Source: Stenotrophomonas sp. NA06056
GTDB taxonomy: Bacteria; Pseudomonadota; Gammaproteobacteria; Xanthomonadales; Xanthomonadaceae
Reading direction: 5' to 3'
DNA length: 64,000 bases
Assembly: GCF_013364355.1 (NCBI RefSeq)
Contig: NZ_CP054931.1
Span: 496,001 to 560,000 of the forward strand
In this document: piece by piece, positions 52,517-62,148 of the stretch
How the letters are laid out: each line of letters begins with the position of its first letter
Position numbering within the stretch: the first letter of the stretch is position 1
Notes under the pieces: model-generated
What the model was told of the DNA's origin: nothing
The model's database searches: none
The model's input: only the letters and a program-made list of their open reading frames with translations
Made by a program: the position numbers and the translations under genes

Positions 52517-53560
52517 TCACCCCACCCGCACCCGCCGCCCTTCGCGCGCGCTGTCCATCCCCGCCTGCAACAACCGCATCACCTGCAGCGCCTGCTGCGC
52601 GCTGACCGTCGGCTCGCCCTCGCCGTGCATTGCTGCCGCGAAATCGGCATACAGGCGTCGGTAGTCACCGGGCAGGTTGTCCACCGTGCTGCGTTGGACA
52701 TTGTCCTCCGCATCGCAGTGCAGTAGTTCGCCATGACGCGGATCGATACCCCAACCCGGCGCGCCTGGCGCAACGCCGCGACGCAACTGCGCTTCCTGCA
52801 CGTCCAGGCCATGTTTGATCCAGCTGGCCTGCGTGCCATGCACGGCGAAACGGGGTGCAGGCGCAGCAACCAGTGAACCGGCGTGGAGGATCGCGCGATG
52901 GCGCGGGTAATGCAGCACCGCATGGAAATAGTCGATGCCAGCGCCGCCTTCGCGCTGCACGGCAAGGTCGGCATCGATGGCCTGCGGACAGCCGAACAGC
53001 ACCAGCATCTGGTCCAGCAGGTGCGGTCCCAGGTCGTACCACAGGCCGCTGCCGGGTCCGTCCTGCTCGCGCCAGCGCTCGCGTACCTGCGGTCGGTAGC
53101 GGTCGAAGTGTGCGTGGCATTCGGCGATGTCGCCCAGCGTGCCGTCGGCAAGCAGGGCCTGCAGGGTCAGGAAGTCCGCATCGAAGCGTCGGTTCTGGAA
53201 CACGGTGGCGATGCGTCCAGCGTCGCGCGCTGCAGCCAGCACCTGCTCGGCTTCGTCCACGTTCACTGCGAACGGTTTGTCCACCAGCACGTGCTTGCCA
53301 GCGGCCAGCGCGGCGATGGCCAACGGCGCGTGCTGTTCGTTCGGGGTGGCGATGACCACCGCATCCACTACGGGGTCATCGAAGACCTCCTGCGCGGTAG
53401 CGCGCACGTGGACGTCGCTGAACGTGCGCAGCAACGTATCGCGCTGCGAACTGACGACGCTGTGCAGGGCCAGCCCCGGCGTGTGCTGGATCAGCGGGGC
53501 ATGGAAGACACGGCCGGCCAGGCCGTAGCCGATCAGGGCCAGTTGCAGCTCGGGGCGCAT
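52517..53560 (-). CDS. Gfo/Idh/MocA family oxidoreductase
   Basis: An NAD(P)-dependent oxidoreductase of 347 residues. The N-terminal Rossmann fold has ALIGYGLAGRVFHAPL (about residues 7-22). The family motif is EKP-like VLVDKPFAVN with the catalytic lysine near residue 95, and the second domain includes WYDLGPHLLDQML. It resembles YdgJ/YhhX-type enzymes acting on sugars or cyclitols; the substrate is not known. I chose the ATG at 53560 because GGAGA lies upstream; the longer frame to 53707 has no support. Confidence 0.88.
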   Translation of the reverse strand: MRPELQLALIGYGLAGRVFHAPLIQHTPGLALHSVVSSQRDTLLRTFSDVHVRATAQEVFDDPVVDAVVIATPNEQHAPLAIAALAAGKHVLVDKPFAVNVDEAEQVLAAARDAGRIATVFQNRRFDADFLTLQALLADGTLGDIAECHAHFDRYRPQVRERWREQDGPGSGLWYDLGPHLLDQMLVLFGCPQAIDADLAVQREGGAGIDYFHAVLHYPRHRAILHAGSLVAAPAPRFAVHGTQASWIKHGLDVQEAQLRRGVAPGAPGWGIDPRHGELLHCDAEDNVQRSTVDNLPGDYRRLYADFAAAMHGEGEPTVSAQQALQVMRLLQAGMDSAREGRRVRVG

Positions 53561-53748
53561 GGAAAGTCTCCGCGCAGAACGGGAATTACAGGGCAGGAAC
53601 GTCAGGGTAAACGAGATGACGGTGTGCCCGGAAGCTGAACCATTTCCGCTGCAGACAGGCCCATTCACGTGAGCATGACCGCAGCGCCACGCCTGCACTA
53701 CAACCACTTGGCGACACTGGGTGCACCAACCAGTAGGAGAACCACACG

Positions 53749-54135
53749 ATGAGCACCACGACCCGCACGCTGTTGGCTTCCGCCCTCACCCTGGGCCTGG
53801 CGCTGTCCTCCTCGGCCGCATTCGCCCAGGACGCCGCAGCGAAGAGCCCGCCGAAAACCGATCATTCGGCGATGACCCATGCAGACCGCCACGATTCCAA
53901 CGAGCCGGTCACCGACAGCTGGATCACCACCAAGGTCAAGGCCGATCTGCTTGCCAGCAGCAATGTGCCGGGTACCGAAGTGAAGGTGGAGACGGTCAAT
54001 GGCGTGGTCAGCCTGAGCGGCACCGTTGCTACCAAGGCCGAGCATGACAAGGCCATCGCGACCGCCAAGGGCATCAAGGGCGTGACCCGCGTTGATGCCG
54101 CCGCGTTGAAGGTCAGTGCCGCCAAGAAGCGCTGA
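53749..54135 (+). CDS. BON-domain periplasmic protein (OsmY-like)
   Basis: A 128-residue exported protein. A signal peptide (about 1-26, ending AFAQ) is followed by a short charged linker and one BON domain (about residues 58-124, ITTKVKADLLASSN, then VNGVVSLSGTVATKAEHDKA). BON proteins bind phospholipid and are often induced by osmotic or envelope stress. E. coli OsmY has two BON domains; this one has a single copy. A GGAGA ribosome site precedes the ATG. It is followed by a hairpin terminator. Confidence 0.88.
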   Translation: MSTTTRTLLASALTLGLALSSSAAFAQDAAAKSPPKTDHSAMTHADRHDSNEPVTDSWITTKVKADLLASSNVPGTEVKVETVNGVVSLSGTVATKAEHDKAIATAKGIKGVTRVDAAALKVSAAKKR

Positions 54136-54155
54136 TCGACGCCGCAGGTTGCCAG

Positions 54156-54190
54156 CAGGGGCGCTCCCACGGGGCGCCCCTGTTCTGTGC
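54156..54190 (+). terminator. Probable terminator after the BON gene
   Basis: A 9-bp stem CAGGGGCGC/GCGCCCCTG (54156-54164 with 54174-54182) is followed by TTCTGT. It lies about 20 nt past the stop codon. Confidence 0.6.
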
Positions 54191-54334
54191 TGTGGGGGCT
54201 GCTCGATGCCAGCTGATGGGCGCCCCGCCGAGCGACCCATTACCCCAGAGATGTGACCGGCTGCGCTATATTGCCGGTTCCGCCGTGGCTGATCCTGCCC
54301 GGATCGCACTCCCCGGCTGAGCTGACGAGGAACT

Positions 54335-56148
<1,814 letters not shown>

Positions 56149-56152
<4 letters not shown>

Positions 56153-56589
56153 CGACGCTGCGCACCATCCTCCTTGCCGAAGACAGCCCGGCCGACGCAG
56201 AAATGGCGATCGATGCGCTGCAGGAAGCGCGCCTGGCCAATCCCATCGTGCACGTCGAAGACGGCGTGGAAGTGATGGATTACCTGCTGCGCCGTGGCGC
56301 TTTCGCCGGCCGCGAAGAAGGCCTGCCGGCGGTGCTGCTGCTGGACATCAAGATGCCGCGCATGGATGGCCTGGAAGTGCTGCGGCAGATCCGCGAACAC
56401 GATGAGCTGAAGCGGTTGCCGGTGGTGATCCTGTCTTCCTCGCGCGAGGAAAGCGATCTGGCCCGCAGCTGGGACATGGGCGTGAACGCGTACGTGGTCA
56501 AGCCGGTGGACGTGGACCAGTTCTTCGGCGCCGTGCAGACCCTTGGCAAGTTCTGGGCGCTGATCAACCAGGCTCCGGAGATCGAGTAG
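56149..56589 (+). CDS. Single-domain response regulator (Rcp1-like)
   Basis: A stand-alone receiver of 146 residues without output domain. Acidic pocket E11-D12, phospho-acceptor D66 (LLLDIKMPRMDG), switch serine in ILSSS (about 95-99) and K118 (VVKPVD) are all intact. The insertion LLRRGAFAGREEGLP before the phosphorylation strand is typical of Rcp1-type receivers that serve CHASE/phytochrome kinases. It overlaps the kinase gene by 4 nt and is probably a phosphate shuttle to the hybrid protein encoded next. Confidence 0.92.
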
Positions 56590-56593
56590 GCCC

Positions 56594-58105
56594 ATGCCCC
56601 TGACCGGTCCCGCGCTCGGCGCATTGCGCATCCTGCTGGTGGAGGACTCACCCGAGGATGCCGAGCTGATGTCCGAACAGATGCTCGATGCAGGCCTTGA
56701 GGCCACGTTCGAGCGTGTCGAGAGTGCGGACGACCTGCGCCATGCGCTGGCGCGCTTCCAGCCGGACATCGTGCTGTCCGACCTGAGCATGCCTGGCTTC
56801 TCAGGCGATGACGCGCTGCGCATCGTGCGCGATGCGTTGCCGGAAGTCCCCTTCATCTTCGTCTCCGGCACCATGGGCGAAGAGAATGCGGTGGCGGCCC
56901 TGCAGAAGGGCGCCAACGATTACATCATCAAGCACCAGCCGGCACGCCTGCCGTCGGCCGTGGCGCGCGCGGTGCGTGAGGCACGCAGCGCCATCGAGCG
57001 CTCGCGGGTGGAAACCGAGCTGATGCGCGCGCAACGGCTGGAGAGCCTGTCGTTGCTGGCGGCGGGCCTCAGCCACGATCTGCGCAACATCCTGCAGCCG
57101 CTGCTGATCATGCCGGACCTGCTGAAGGCGCGCACCGACGATCCGCAACTGCACCACCTGGCCGACGTGATCGCCGAGTGCGGTCGCCGTGGCCACGAAA
57201 TGGCCGAATCGATGCTGTCGTTCGTGCGCGGGTCGCGCAAGGCCAGTGAGCGTATCCGGATCGACGACCTGTTCCAGGCCGTGGCGCTGCTGTTGCGCAG
57301 CAACGTGCCCGATGGCGTCCGCCTGGACTTGGTGGTCGAGGATGAGGGCCTGGTGGTCGATGCCAACTACACCGAGCTGCAGCAGGTGTTGTTGAACCTG
57401 GCACTGAACGCAATCCAGGCGATGCCCAAGGGTGGCAACCTGAGCCTGACCGCCAACCACGGTGGCCAGCGCGACGGCGAGGACTGGCTGCGCATCGCGG
57501 TGGTCGATGAAGGCACCGGCATGGATGCGGACACGCTGTCGCATCTGTTCAATCCGTTCTTCACCACCAAGGCCGATGGCACCGGTTTGGGCCTGATTTC
57601 CTGCAAGCGCATCGTTGAAGGCGCCGGTGGCAGCATCCATGTCAACAGCCAGTTGGGGCAGGGCACCTGCTTCGAGCTGCGCCTGCCGATGCGGGGCAGC
57701 GCCGAGGGCGGTGAACCGATCGAACAACTGGTGGCGCTGGGCAGTGGCCAGTCGATCCTGGTGGTTGATGGTGAAGCTACCCGTCTGTCGCTGTTGGGCA
57801 ATGCGCTGTCCAGCCAGGGGTACCAGCTGCAGCTGGCCTCCGATGGTCCGGCCGCGCTGCGTTGGATGCAGCAGGAGGCGATGCCGGCGCTGGTGATTGC
57901 CGATGCCGGCTCCAAGCTGTTGTCGGCCAGCCAGCTGCTGGATGAGATGGCTACGCTCGGCTATCGCGGCCCGGCGCTTGTGCTGGAAGATGCTGCCGGG
58001 GACATGCCGGCAGATGTGTTCCCCGCCGGCATCGAGGTGCACCTGCTGCGCAAGCCACTACAGATGCAGCAGGTATTCCGCGCAGTGGCCGACGCGCTGG
58101 GCTGA
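56594..58105 (+). CDS. Hybrid signalling protein REC-HisKA-HATPase-REC
   Basis: A cytoplasmic protein of 503 residues starting 4 nt after the receiver gene. REC1 (about 11-125) has D63 (LSDLSMPG) and K113. HisKA follows with H161 (GLSHDLRN), then HATPase (NLALNAIQAM, VVDEGTGMD, GTGLGLISC). The C-terminal receiver (about 385-503) keeps D437 and K487, but the switch Thr/Ser position reads E465 (LVLED). This second receiver may thus be altered in its response. There is no membrane span and no DNA-binding output. Confidence 0.9.
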   Translation: MPLTGPALGALRILLVEDSPEDAELMSEQMLDAGLEATFERVESADDLRHALARFQPDIVLSDLSMPGFSGDDALRIVRDALPEVPFIFVSGTMGEENAVAALQKGANDYIIKHQPARLPSAVARAVREARSAIERSRVETELMRAQRLESLSLLAAGLSHDLRNILQPLLIMPDLLKARTDDPQLHHLADVIAECGRRGHEMAESMLSFVRGSRKASERIRIDDLFQAVALLLRSNVPDGVRLDLVVEDEGLVVDANYTELQQVLLNLALNAIQAMPKGGNLSLTANHGGQRDGEDWLRIAVVDEGTGMDADTLSHLFNPFFTTKADGTGLGLISCKRIVEGAGGSIHVNSQLGQGTCFELRLPMRGSAEGGEPIEQLVALGSGQSILVVDGEATRLSLLGNALSSQGYQLQLASDGPAALRWMQQEAMPALVIADAGSKLLSASQLLDEMATLGYRGPALVLEDAAGDMPADVFPAGIEVHLLRKPLQMQQVFRAVADALG

Positions 58106-58112
58106 CAGCCCG

Positions 58113-58184
58113 GTAGTGCTGGCCGCTGGCCGGCATCTGCGTGTGGTCGGATCATTGCGGTTGCCGGCCAGCGGCCGGCACTAC
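58113..58184. repeat. Inverted SMAG pair
   Basis: A forward copy is at 58113-58135. An inverted copy at 58162-58184 contains, in its CTAC, the TAG stop codon of the anbu gene. Confidence 0.85.
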
Positions 58185-58924
58185 GGCTGCCCGGGCTCCC
58201 ACGGGAACCGTGGCAGGCTTTCCACCGCCTGTTCCAGCCGCCGCGACCAGTTCTGGTGGATGTCGGCGTACAGCGGTGAATCGGCGCCCAGCCGCAGCTG
58301 CTGGCTGATCCGCAGCTCGCCGGCGCGCAGCAGCGCCAGGTCAACCGGCAGGCCTACCGACAGGTTGGAGCGGATGGTCGAATCGAGCGAAACGATGGCC
58401 GTGCGTGCGGCATCTTCCAGGTGCGTGGACGGGGTCAGGATGCGGTCCAGGATCGGCTTGCCGTATTTGGATTCACCGATCTGCAGATAGGGCGTTTCCG
58501 GCGAGGCGGCGATGGCGTTGCCCAGCGGGTAGACCATGTACAGGCCGGGCTGCTCGCCGGCGATCTGTCCACCGAAGACCAGCGTCGCCTGGGTGTTCAC
58601 CCCGTCATGGCCGTGCTCGGTGTGCTGGCTCTGCACCTGGCTGTCCACCAGCAGGGAGCCGACGTAGGCCGCAGCTTCGAACAGATGGGCCATGTCGCGC
58701 AGGTTCGGCGTGCGCCGCTCGTCCGCATCGCGCTTCAGCCGCGACACCAGCAGCTGGGTCGTGGCCAGATTGCCGGCGGCCATCACCACGTAGGCGGCCT
58801 GGCCGGGATATTCGAACACGTGCAGTTTGCGGTGCACGCGGACATCGTCCAGCGCAGCATTGGTGCGGGTGTCGGCGGCGAAGACCAGGCCCTCGTCCAC
58901 CTCGATTCCAACGCAATAGGTCAT
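58181..58924 (-). CDS. anbu: Anbu, ancestral beta-subunit-like proteasome-type peptidase
   Basis: An Ntn-hydrolase of the proteasome superfamily, 247 residues. The N-terminus MTYCVGIEVDEGLVFAADTRTNAALDD is diagnostic: Met removal would expose T2 as the nucleophile, and the DTRTNA segment follows. Later family parts are FEYPGQAAYVVMAAGN and YPLGNAIAASPETPYLQIGESKYGKPILDR. Anbu assembles into open helical rings in other bacteria; its substrates are unsettled. The usual partner genes (transglutaminase-like, alpha-E, ATP-grasp) are not adjacent here. The stop codon comes from a SMAG element. Confidence 0.9.
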   Translation of the reverse strand: MTYCVGIEVDEGLVFAADTRTNAALDDVRVHRKLHVFEYPGQAAYVVMAAGNLATTQLLVSRLKRDADERRTPNLRDMAHLFEAAAYVGSLLVDSQVQSQHTEHGHDGVNTQATLVFGGQIAGEQPGLYMVYPLGNAIAASPETPYLQIGESKYGKPILDRILTPSTHLEDAARTAIVSLDSTIRSNLSVGLPVDLALLRAGELRISQQLRLGADSPLYADIHQNWSRRLEQAVESLPRFPWEPGQP

Positions 58925-59017
58925 GTCGGTGCCCTATCATATGCGTCCCGGATTGTAGGCAGGCCGTTGTGACGATGGCATGCCCGCGCTCCACCTGATT
59001 GCCGTCACCGGAACCGC

Positions 59018-59518
59018 ATGACCACCGTGCTCCTGAGCCTGGGCAGCAACGTCCATCCCCGCCGCTACCTCCACGCTGCGGTGGCGGCCCTGCGCGAGCG
59101 CTTTGGGGCGCTGCAGGTGTCTGCCGCCTACCGCACTGCTGCCGTCGGTTTCGACGGTCCGGCTTTCCTCAACAATGGTGTTGCCATCGAGACCGACCTG
59201 CCGCTGCAGGAACTGGATGACTGGCTGCATGCGCTGGAAGATGCGCACGGTCGCGACCGCAGCGGTCCGCGTTTCTCCGACCGGACCCTGGACGTTGATG
59301 TGGTGTTCTATGGCGATCTGGTGGTGGAAGGCCCCGGCCATCTGCGCATTCCGCGCCCGGAACTGAAGCATGCCTTCGTGCTGAAACCGCTGGCTGATAT
59401 CGCCCCGGGTTTCATCGATCCGGTCAGCGGTCTGGACCTGGCCACGCTGTGGCGTGCGCACAAGCAGTTTGGCGAAGTGTTCGAGACGGTCGAGCTGGAC
59501 CCCGACGCGCTGGATTGA
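59018..59518 (+). CDS. folK: 2-amino-4-hydroxy-6-hydroxymethyldihydropteridine pyrophosphokinase
   Basis: Folate pathway enzyme (HPPK) of 166 residues. Motifs LLSLGSNVHPRRYL (residues 4-17), GFDGPAFLNNGVAIETDL (about 48-65) and the metal-binding DRSGPRFSDRTLDVDVVFYGD region are present, with the two catalytic Asp in LDVDV. The C-terminal part is slightly extended (about 20 residues, ending DPDALD). It is divergent from anbu and shares a neighbourhood with folM. Confidence 0.94.
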   Translation: MTTVLLSLGSNVHPRRYLHAAVAALRERFGALQVSAAYRTAAVGFDGPAFLNNGVAIETDLPLQELDDWLHALEDAHGRDRSGPRFSDRTLDVDVVFYGDLVVEGPGHLRIPRPELKHAFVLKPLADIAPGFIDPVSGLDLATLWRAHKQFGEVFETVELDPDALD

Positions 59519-59537
59519 CCCACGCGGCGTCCGGTAC

Positions 59538-59624
59538 AGCCACCCATGGGGTGGCACTACTATTGTCAGTAGAGCCACCCCATGGGTGGCTGTGCATATC
59601 GGTAGTGCCGGCCGCTGGCCGGCA
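59538..59624. repeat. Three SMAG elements between folK and folM
   Basis: Inverted GCCACCCATGGGGTGGC copy at 59538-59560, forward AGCCACCCCATGGGTGGC copy at 59569-59591 and a TGCCGGCC-type copy at 59602-59624. The first two form an inverted pair with only 8 nt between them. Confidence 0.85.
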
Positions 59625-59629
59625 GCATT

Positions 59630-60367
59630 TCAACTGACCGTACGTCCACCATCCACCCGCAGGGTGTGGCCGGTAACGAAGCTGGCCTCGGCCACCAGCC
59701 AGTAGACCGCCTCGGCGATCTCCTCGACCGTGCCGATCCGCGCCAGCGGCGTGCGCGCCAGCAGCGCCTCGCGGGCGAAATCGTCCTTGCCCTGTTCCGG
59801 CCACAGGATCGCCCCCGGCGCCACCGCGTTCACCCGCACTTTCGGCGCCAGTTCCAGCGCCAGCGAGCGCGTGGCCATTTCCAGCGCGGCCTTGGCCATG
59901 GTGTAGGCGATGTGGTCGAGCATCGGGTCGGTGCCGTGCAGGTCGGTCAGGTTGACGATGCAGCCGTGCTGGCGGCGCAGGTACGGCGCAGCGGCCTGTG
60001 CCAGCAGCAGCGGTGCGCGCGCGTTGACCGCATACAGTTCGTCCATCGCCTCGGCGGTGACCTGGCCGAGCGGGGTCGCGAAGAAGTTGGAGGCGTTGTT
60101 GACCAGTGCATCCAGGCGGCCGAAATGGGTCACCGCCTGCTCGACCAGATCGGCCAGGGCGTCGGCGTCGCGCAGGTCGGCCTGCAACGCCAGCACGCTG
60201 CCGGGGCGCTCGTTGTCCAGGTTGAAGGCGGCCTGCTGCAGTTCGGCGCTGGAGGTATGGGCGTGCAGCACCACCGACCAGCCACAGGCGTGGAACTGGC
60301 GGGCGATGGCCGCGCCGATCCGGCGCGCACTGCCGGTGATCAGGGCCACGGGGGCGGTGTCACTCAT
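59630..60367 (-). CDS. folM: Pteridine reductase / dihydromonapterin reductase (SDR family)
   Basis: A short-chain dehydrogenase of 245 residues. The cofactor motif TGSARRIGAAIARQF (about 11-25) has the Arg-rich form seen in NADPH-dependent pteridine reductases (TGxxxRxG). Catalytic Tyr and Lys are in YTMAKAALEMA (about 155-165), and NNASNFF follows the expected strand. Role: reduction of dihydromonapterin or dihydrofolate-like pterins. Its location beside folK supports a pterin role. It ends near three SMAG elements. Confidence 0.88.
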   Translation of the reverse strand: MSDTAPVALITGSARRIGAAIARQFHACGWSVVLHAHTSSAELQQAAFNLDNERPGSVLALQADLRDADALADLVEQAVTHFGRLDALVNNASNFFATPLGQVTAEAMDELYAVNARAPLLLAQAAAPYLRRQHGCIVNLTDLHGTDPMLDHIAYTMAKAALEMATRSLALELAPKVRVNAVAPGAILWPEQGKDDFAREALLARTPLARIGTVEEIAEAVYWLVAEASFVTGHTLRVDGGRTVS

Positions 60368-60426
60368 CGAGGGTCCTCCAAGGCTCGGCTATCCTGTGCA
60401 CCATTGTCACCGCATTCGAAGACGCC

Positions 60427-61611
60427 ATGCAGCCTACCTTCCCCCTGCCCGAAGCCGATGCCCTGGCCCACAGCGACCAGCTGGCCGCCGCCCTGCGTGC
60501 CGAGATCCTCGCACAGGGCGGGGCGATGCCGTTCTCCCGCTTCATGGAGCTGTGCCTGTACACGCCGGGCTGGGGCTATTACAGCGCCGGTGCCAGCAAA
60601 TTCGGCGGCAGCGGCGATTTCACCACCGCCCCCGAGCTGGGCAGCCTGTTCGCCGGCAGCGTGGCCAATGCGCTCGCTCCGGTGTTCGGCCAGCTTGATG
60701 CGCAGGCACGGATGCTGGAGCTGGGCGGCGGTACGGGTGCATTTGCCGAGGCGGTGCTGCTGCGCCTGGCCGAGCTGGATGCACTGCCGGCGCGCTACGC
60801 GATCCTTGAACCCAGCGCGGACCTGCGCCAGCGCCAGCAGGAGCGCCTGCAGCAGAACCTGCCGCCCGAGCTGGCCAGCAGGGTGGAATGGCTCGATCGC
60901 CCGTTCGAGGACGACTGGGACGGCGTGGTGTTCGCCAACGAAGTGATCGATGCACTGCCGACTCCGCGCTTCCTCATCAAGGACGGCGAGGTGTATGAAG
61001 AAACCGTCGAACTGGACGGGCAGGGCAACTTCATCCGGGGCGCGCAGCCGGCCGACGTCCTGCTCAACGGCGCGGTGCGCCATCTCGAACGCTATCTGGA
61101 AAAGCCCTTTGCCGATGGCTACCGCTCCGAGGTGCTGCCGCAGCTGCCGTACTGGGTGCAGGCAGTGGCCGGTGGCCTGCAGCGCGGTGTGATGCTGTTC
61201 GTGGATTACGGCTACAACCGCGGTGAGTTCTACCAGGAAGAACGCGATGACGGCACCGTGCGCGCGTTCTATCGCCACCATGTGCACAACGAGATCCATC
61301 GTTGGCCGGGCCTGCAGGACATCACCGCGTCGGTCGATTTCACTGCCATGGCCGAGGCCGGCCTGCACGGTGGTTTCGAACTGGCAGGCTACTGCAGCCA
61401 GGCCAGCTTCCTGCTCGGCAACGGCCTGGACCAGGTGCTGACCCTGGCCGAGGAGCGCACCGATGAAGTGGGCCGCGTCCAGCTGCGTGACCAGGTGAAG
61501 AAGCTGACCCTGCCAACGGAGATGGGCGAGCGTTTTCAGGCCATTGGCCTGCAGCGCGACGTCGATTTTGAACCGGCCTTCGAGCTGGGCGACCTGAGCT
61601 GGCGCTTGTGA
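60427..61611 (+). CDS. MidA/NDUFAF7-type SAM-dependent methyltransferase
   Basis: A class I methyltransferase of 394 residues in the family of NDUFAF7, which in eukaryotes methylates a complex I arginine. Landmarks are the N-terminal MPFSRFMELCLYTPGWGYYS region, GDFTTAPELGSLF, SAM motif ELGGGTGAFAEAVL (about 98-111) and FANEVIDALP. The bacterial substrate is unknown. It is divergent from folM and overlaps the next gene by 4 nt. Confidence 0.9.
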   Translation: MQPTFPLPEADALAHSDQLAAALRAEILAQGGAMPFSRFMELCLYTPGWGYYSAGASKFGGSGDFTTAPELGSLFAGSVANALAPVFGQLDAQARMLELGGGTGAFAEAVLLRLAELDALPARYAILEPSADLRQRQQERLQQNLPPELASRVEWLDRPFEDDWDGVVFANEVIDALPTPRFLIKDGEVYEETVELDGQGNFIRGAQPADVLLNGAVRHLERYLEKPFADGYRSEVLPQLPYWVQAVAGGLQRGVMLFVDYGYNRGEFYQEERDDGTVRAFYRHHVHNEIHRWPGLQDITASVDFTAMAEAGLHGGFELAGYCSQASFLLGNGLDQVLTLAEERTDEVGRVQLRDQVKKLTLPTEMGERFQAIGLQRDVDFEPAFELGDLSWRL

Positions 61612-62000
61612 GTGCAGCGTTGCCGGTGATCAAGCCGCTGCGGCGGCCACGCCTGTGGACCGCATTGTGGGTGTTGGCGGTGCTGACGGTGATCGTGGTC
61701 TGCCTGATTCCGCCACCTCCTATTCCGCTGCCGGAGAACAGCGACAAGGGTGAGCATTTCCTGGCCTACTTCATTCTGGCCGGCAGCGCGGTGCAGTTGT
61801 TCCGACGTGGCCGTCCGCTGTTGTGGGTGGGGGCTGGCCTGGTGCTGATGGGCGTTGGCATCGAGTTTGCGCAGGGTGCGTTGACCAGCAACCGCATGGC
61901 CGATCCGATGGATGCGGTGGCCAACACCATTGGCGTGTTGGCGGGGATGGCCACCGCATTGACCCCGCTGCGCGACATCCTGCTGCGCTGGCGGGGGTGA
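61608..62000 (+). CDS. VanZ-like family membrane protein
   Basis: A 130-residue VanZ-like protein from a GTG start within the 3' end of the methyltransferase gene. About four membrane spans are seen (LWTALWVLAVLTVIVVCLIP first). The family motif PENSDKGEHFLAYFILA is at about residues 43-59 and the later IEFAQGALTSNRMADPMDAVANTIG block matches VanZ-like domains. In enterococci VanZ gives low-level teicoplanin resistance, but most family members have unknown roles. Confidence 0.82.
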   Translation: MSAALPVIKPLRRPRLWTALWVLAVLTVIVVCLIPPPPIPLPENSDKGEHFLAYFILAGSAVQLFRRGRPLLWVGAGLVLMGVGIEFAQGALTSNRMADPMDAVANTIGVLAGMATALTPLRDILLRWRG

Positions 62001-62004
62001 AGGC

Positions 62005-62148
62005 GTGCCAACCAAGGTTGGCACCTACCAGTAGATCCACGCCATGCGTGGATGAAGCCTTCCGGCGCCAACCAAGTTGGGCACCGGCCAGTAGATCCAC
62101 GCCATGCGTGGATGAACCTCCCCGGCGCCAACCAAGGTTGGCAGTTAC
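62005..62148. repeat. SMAG cluster with a 60-bp tandem duplication
   Basis: An inverted GTGCCAACC copy lies at 62005-62027. Two 60-bp units follow (62031-62090 and 62091-62150), each a forward GTAGATCCACGCC...GCGTGGAT copy plus an inverted GCCAACC copy. The final copy has GTTAC instead of CTAC, and on the minus strand this TAA is the hexosaminidase stop codon. Confidence 0.85.
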
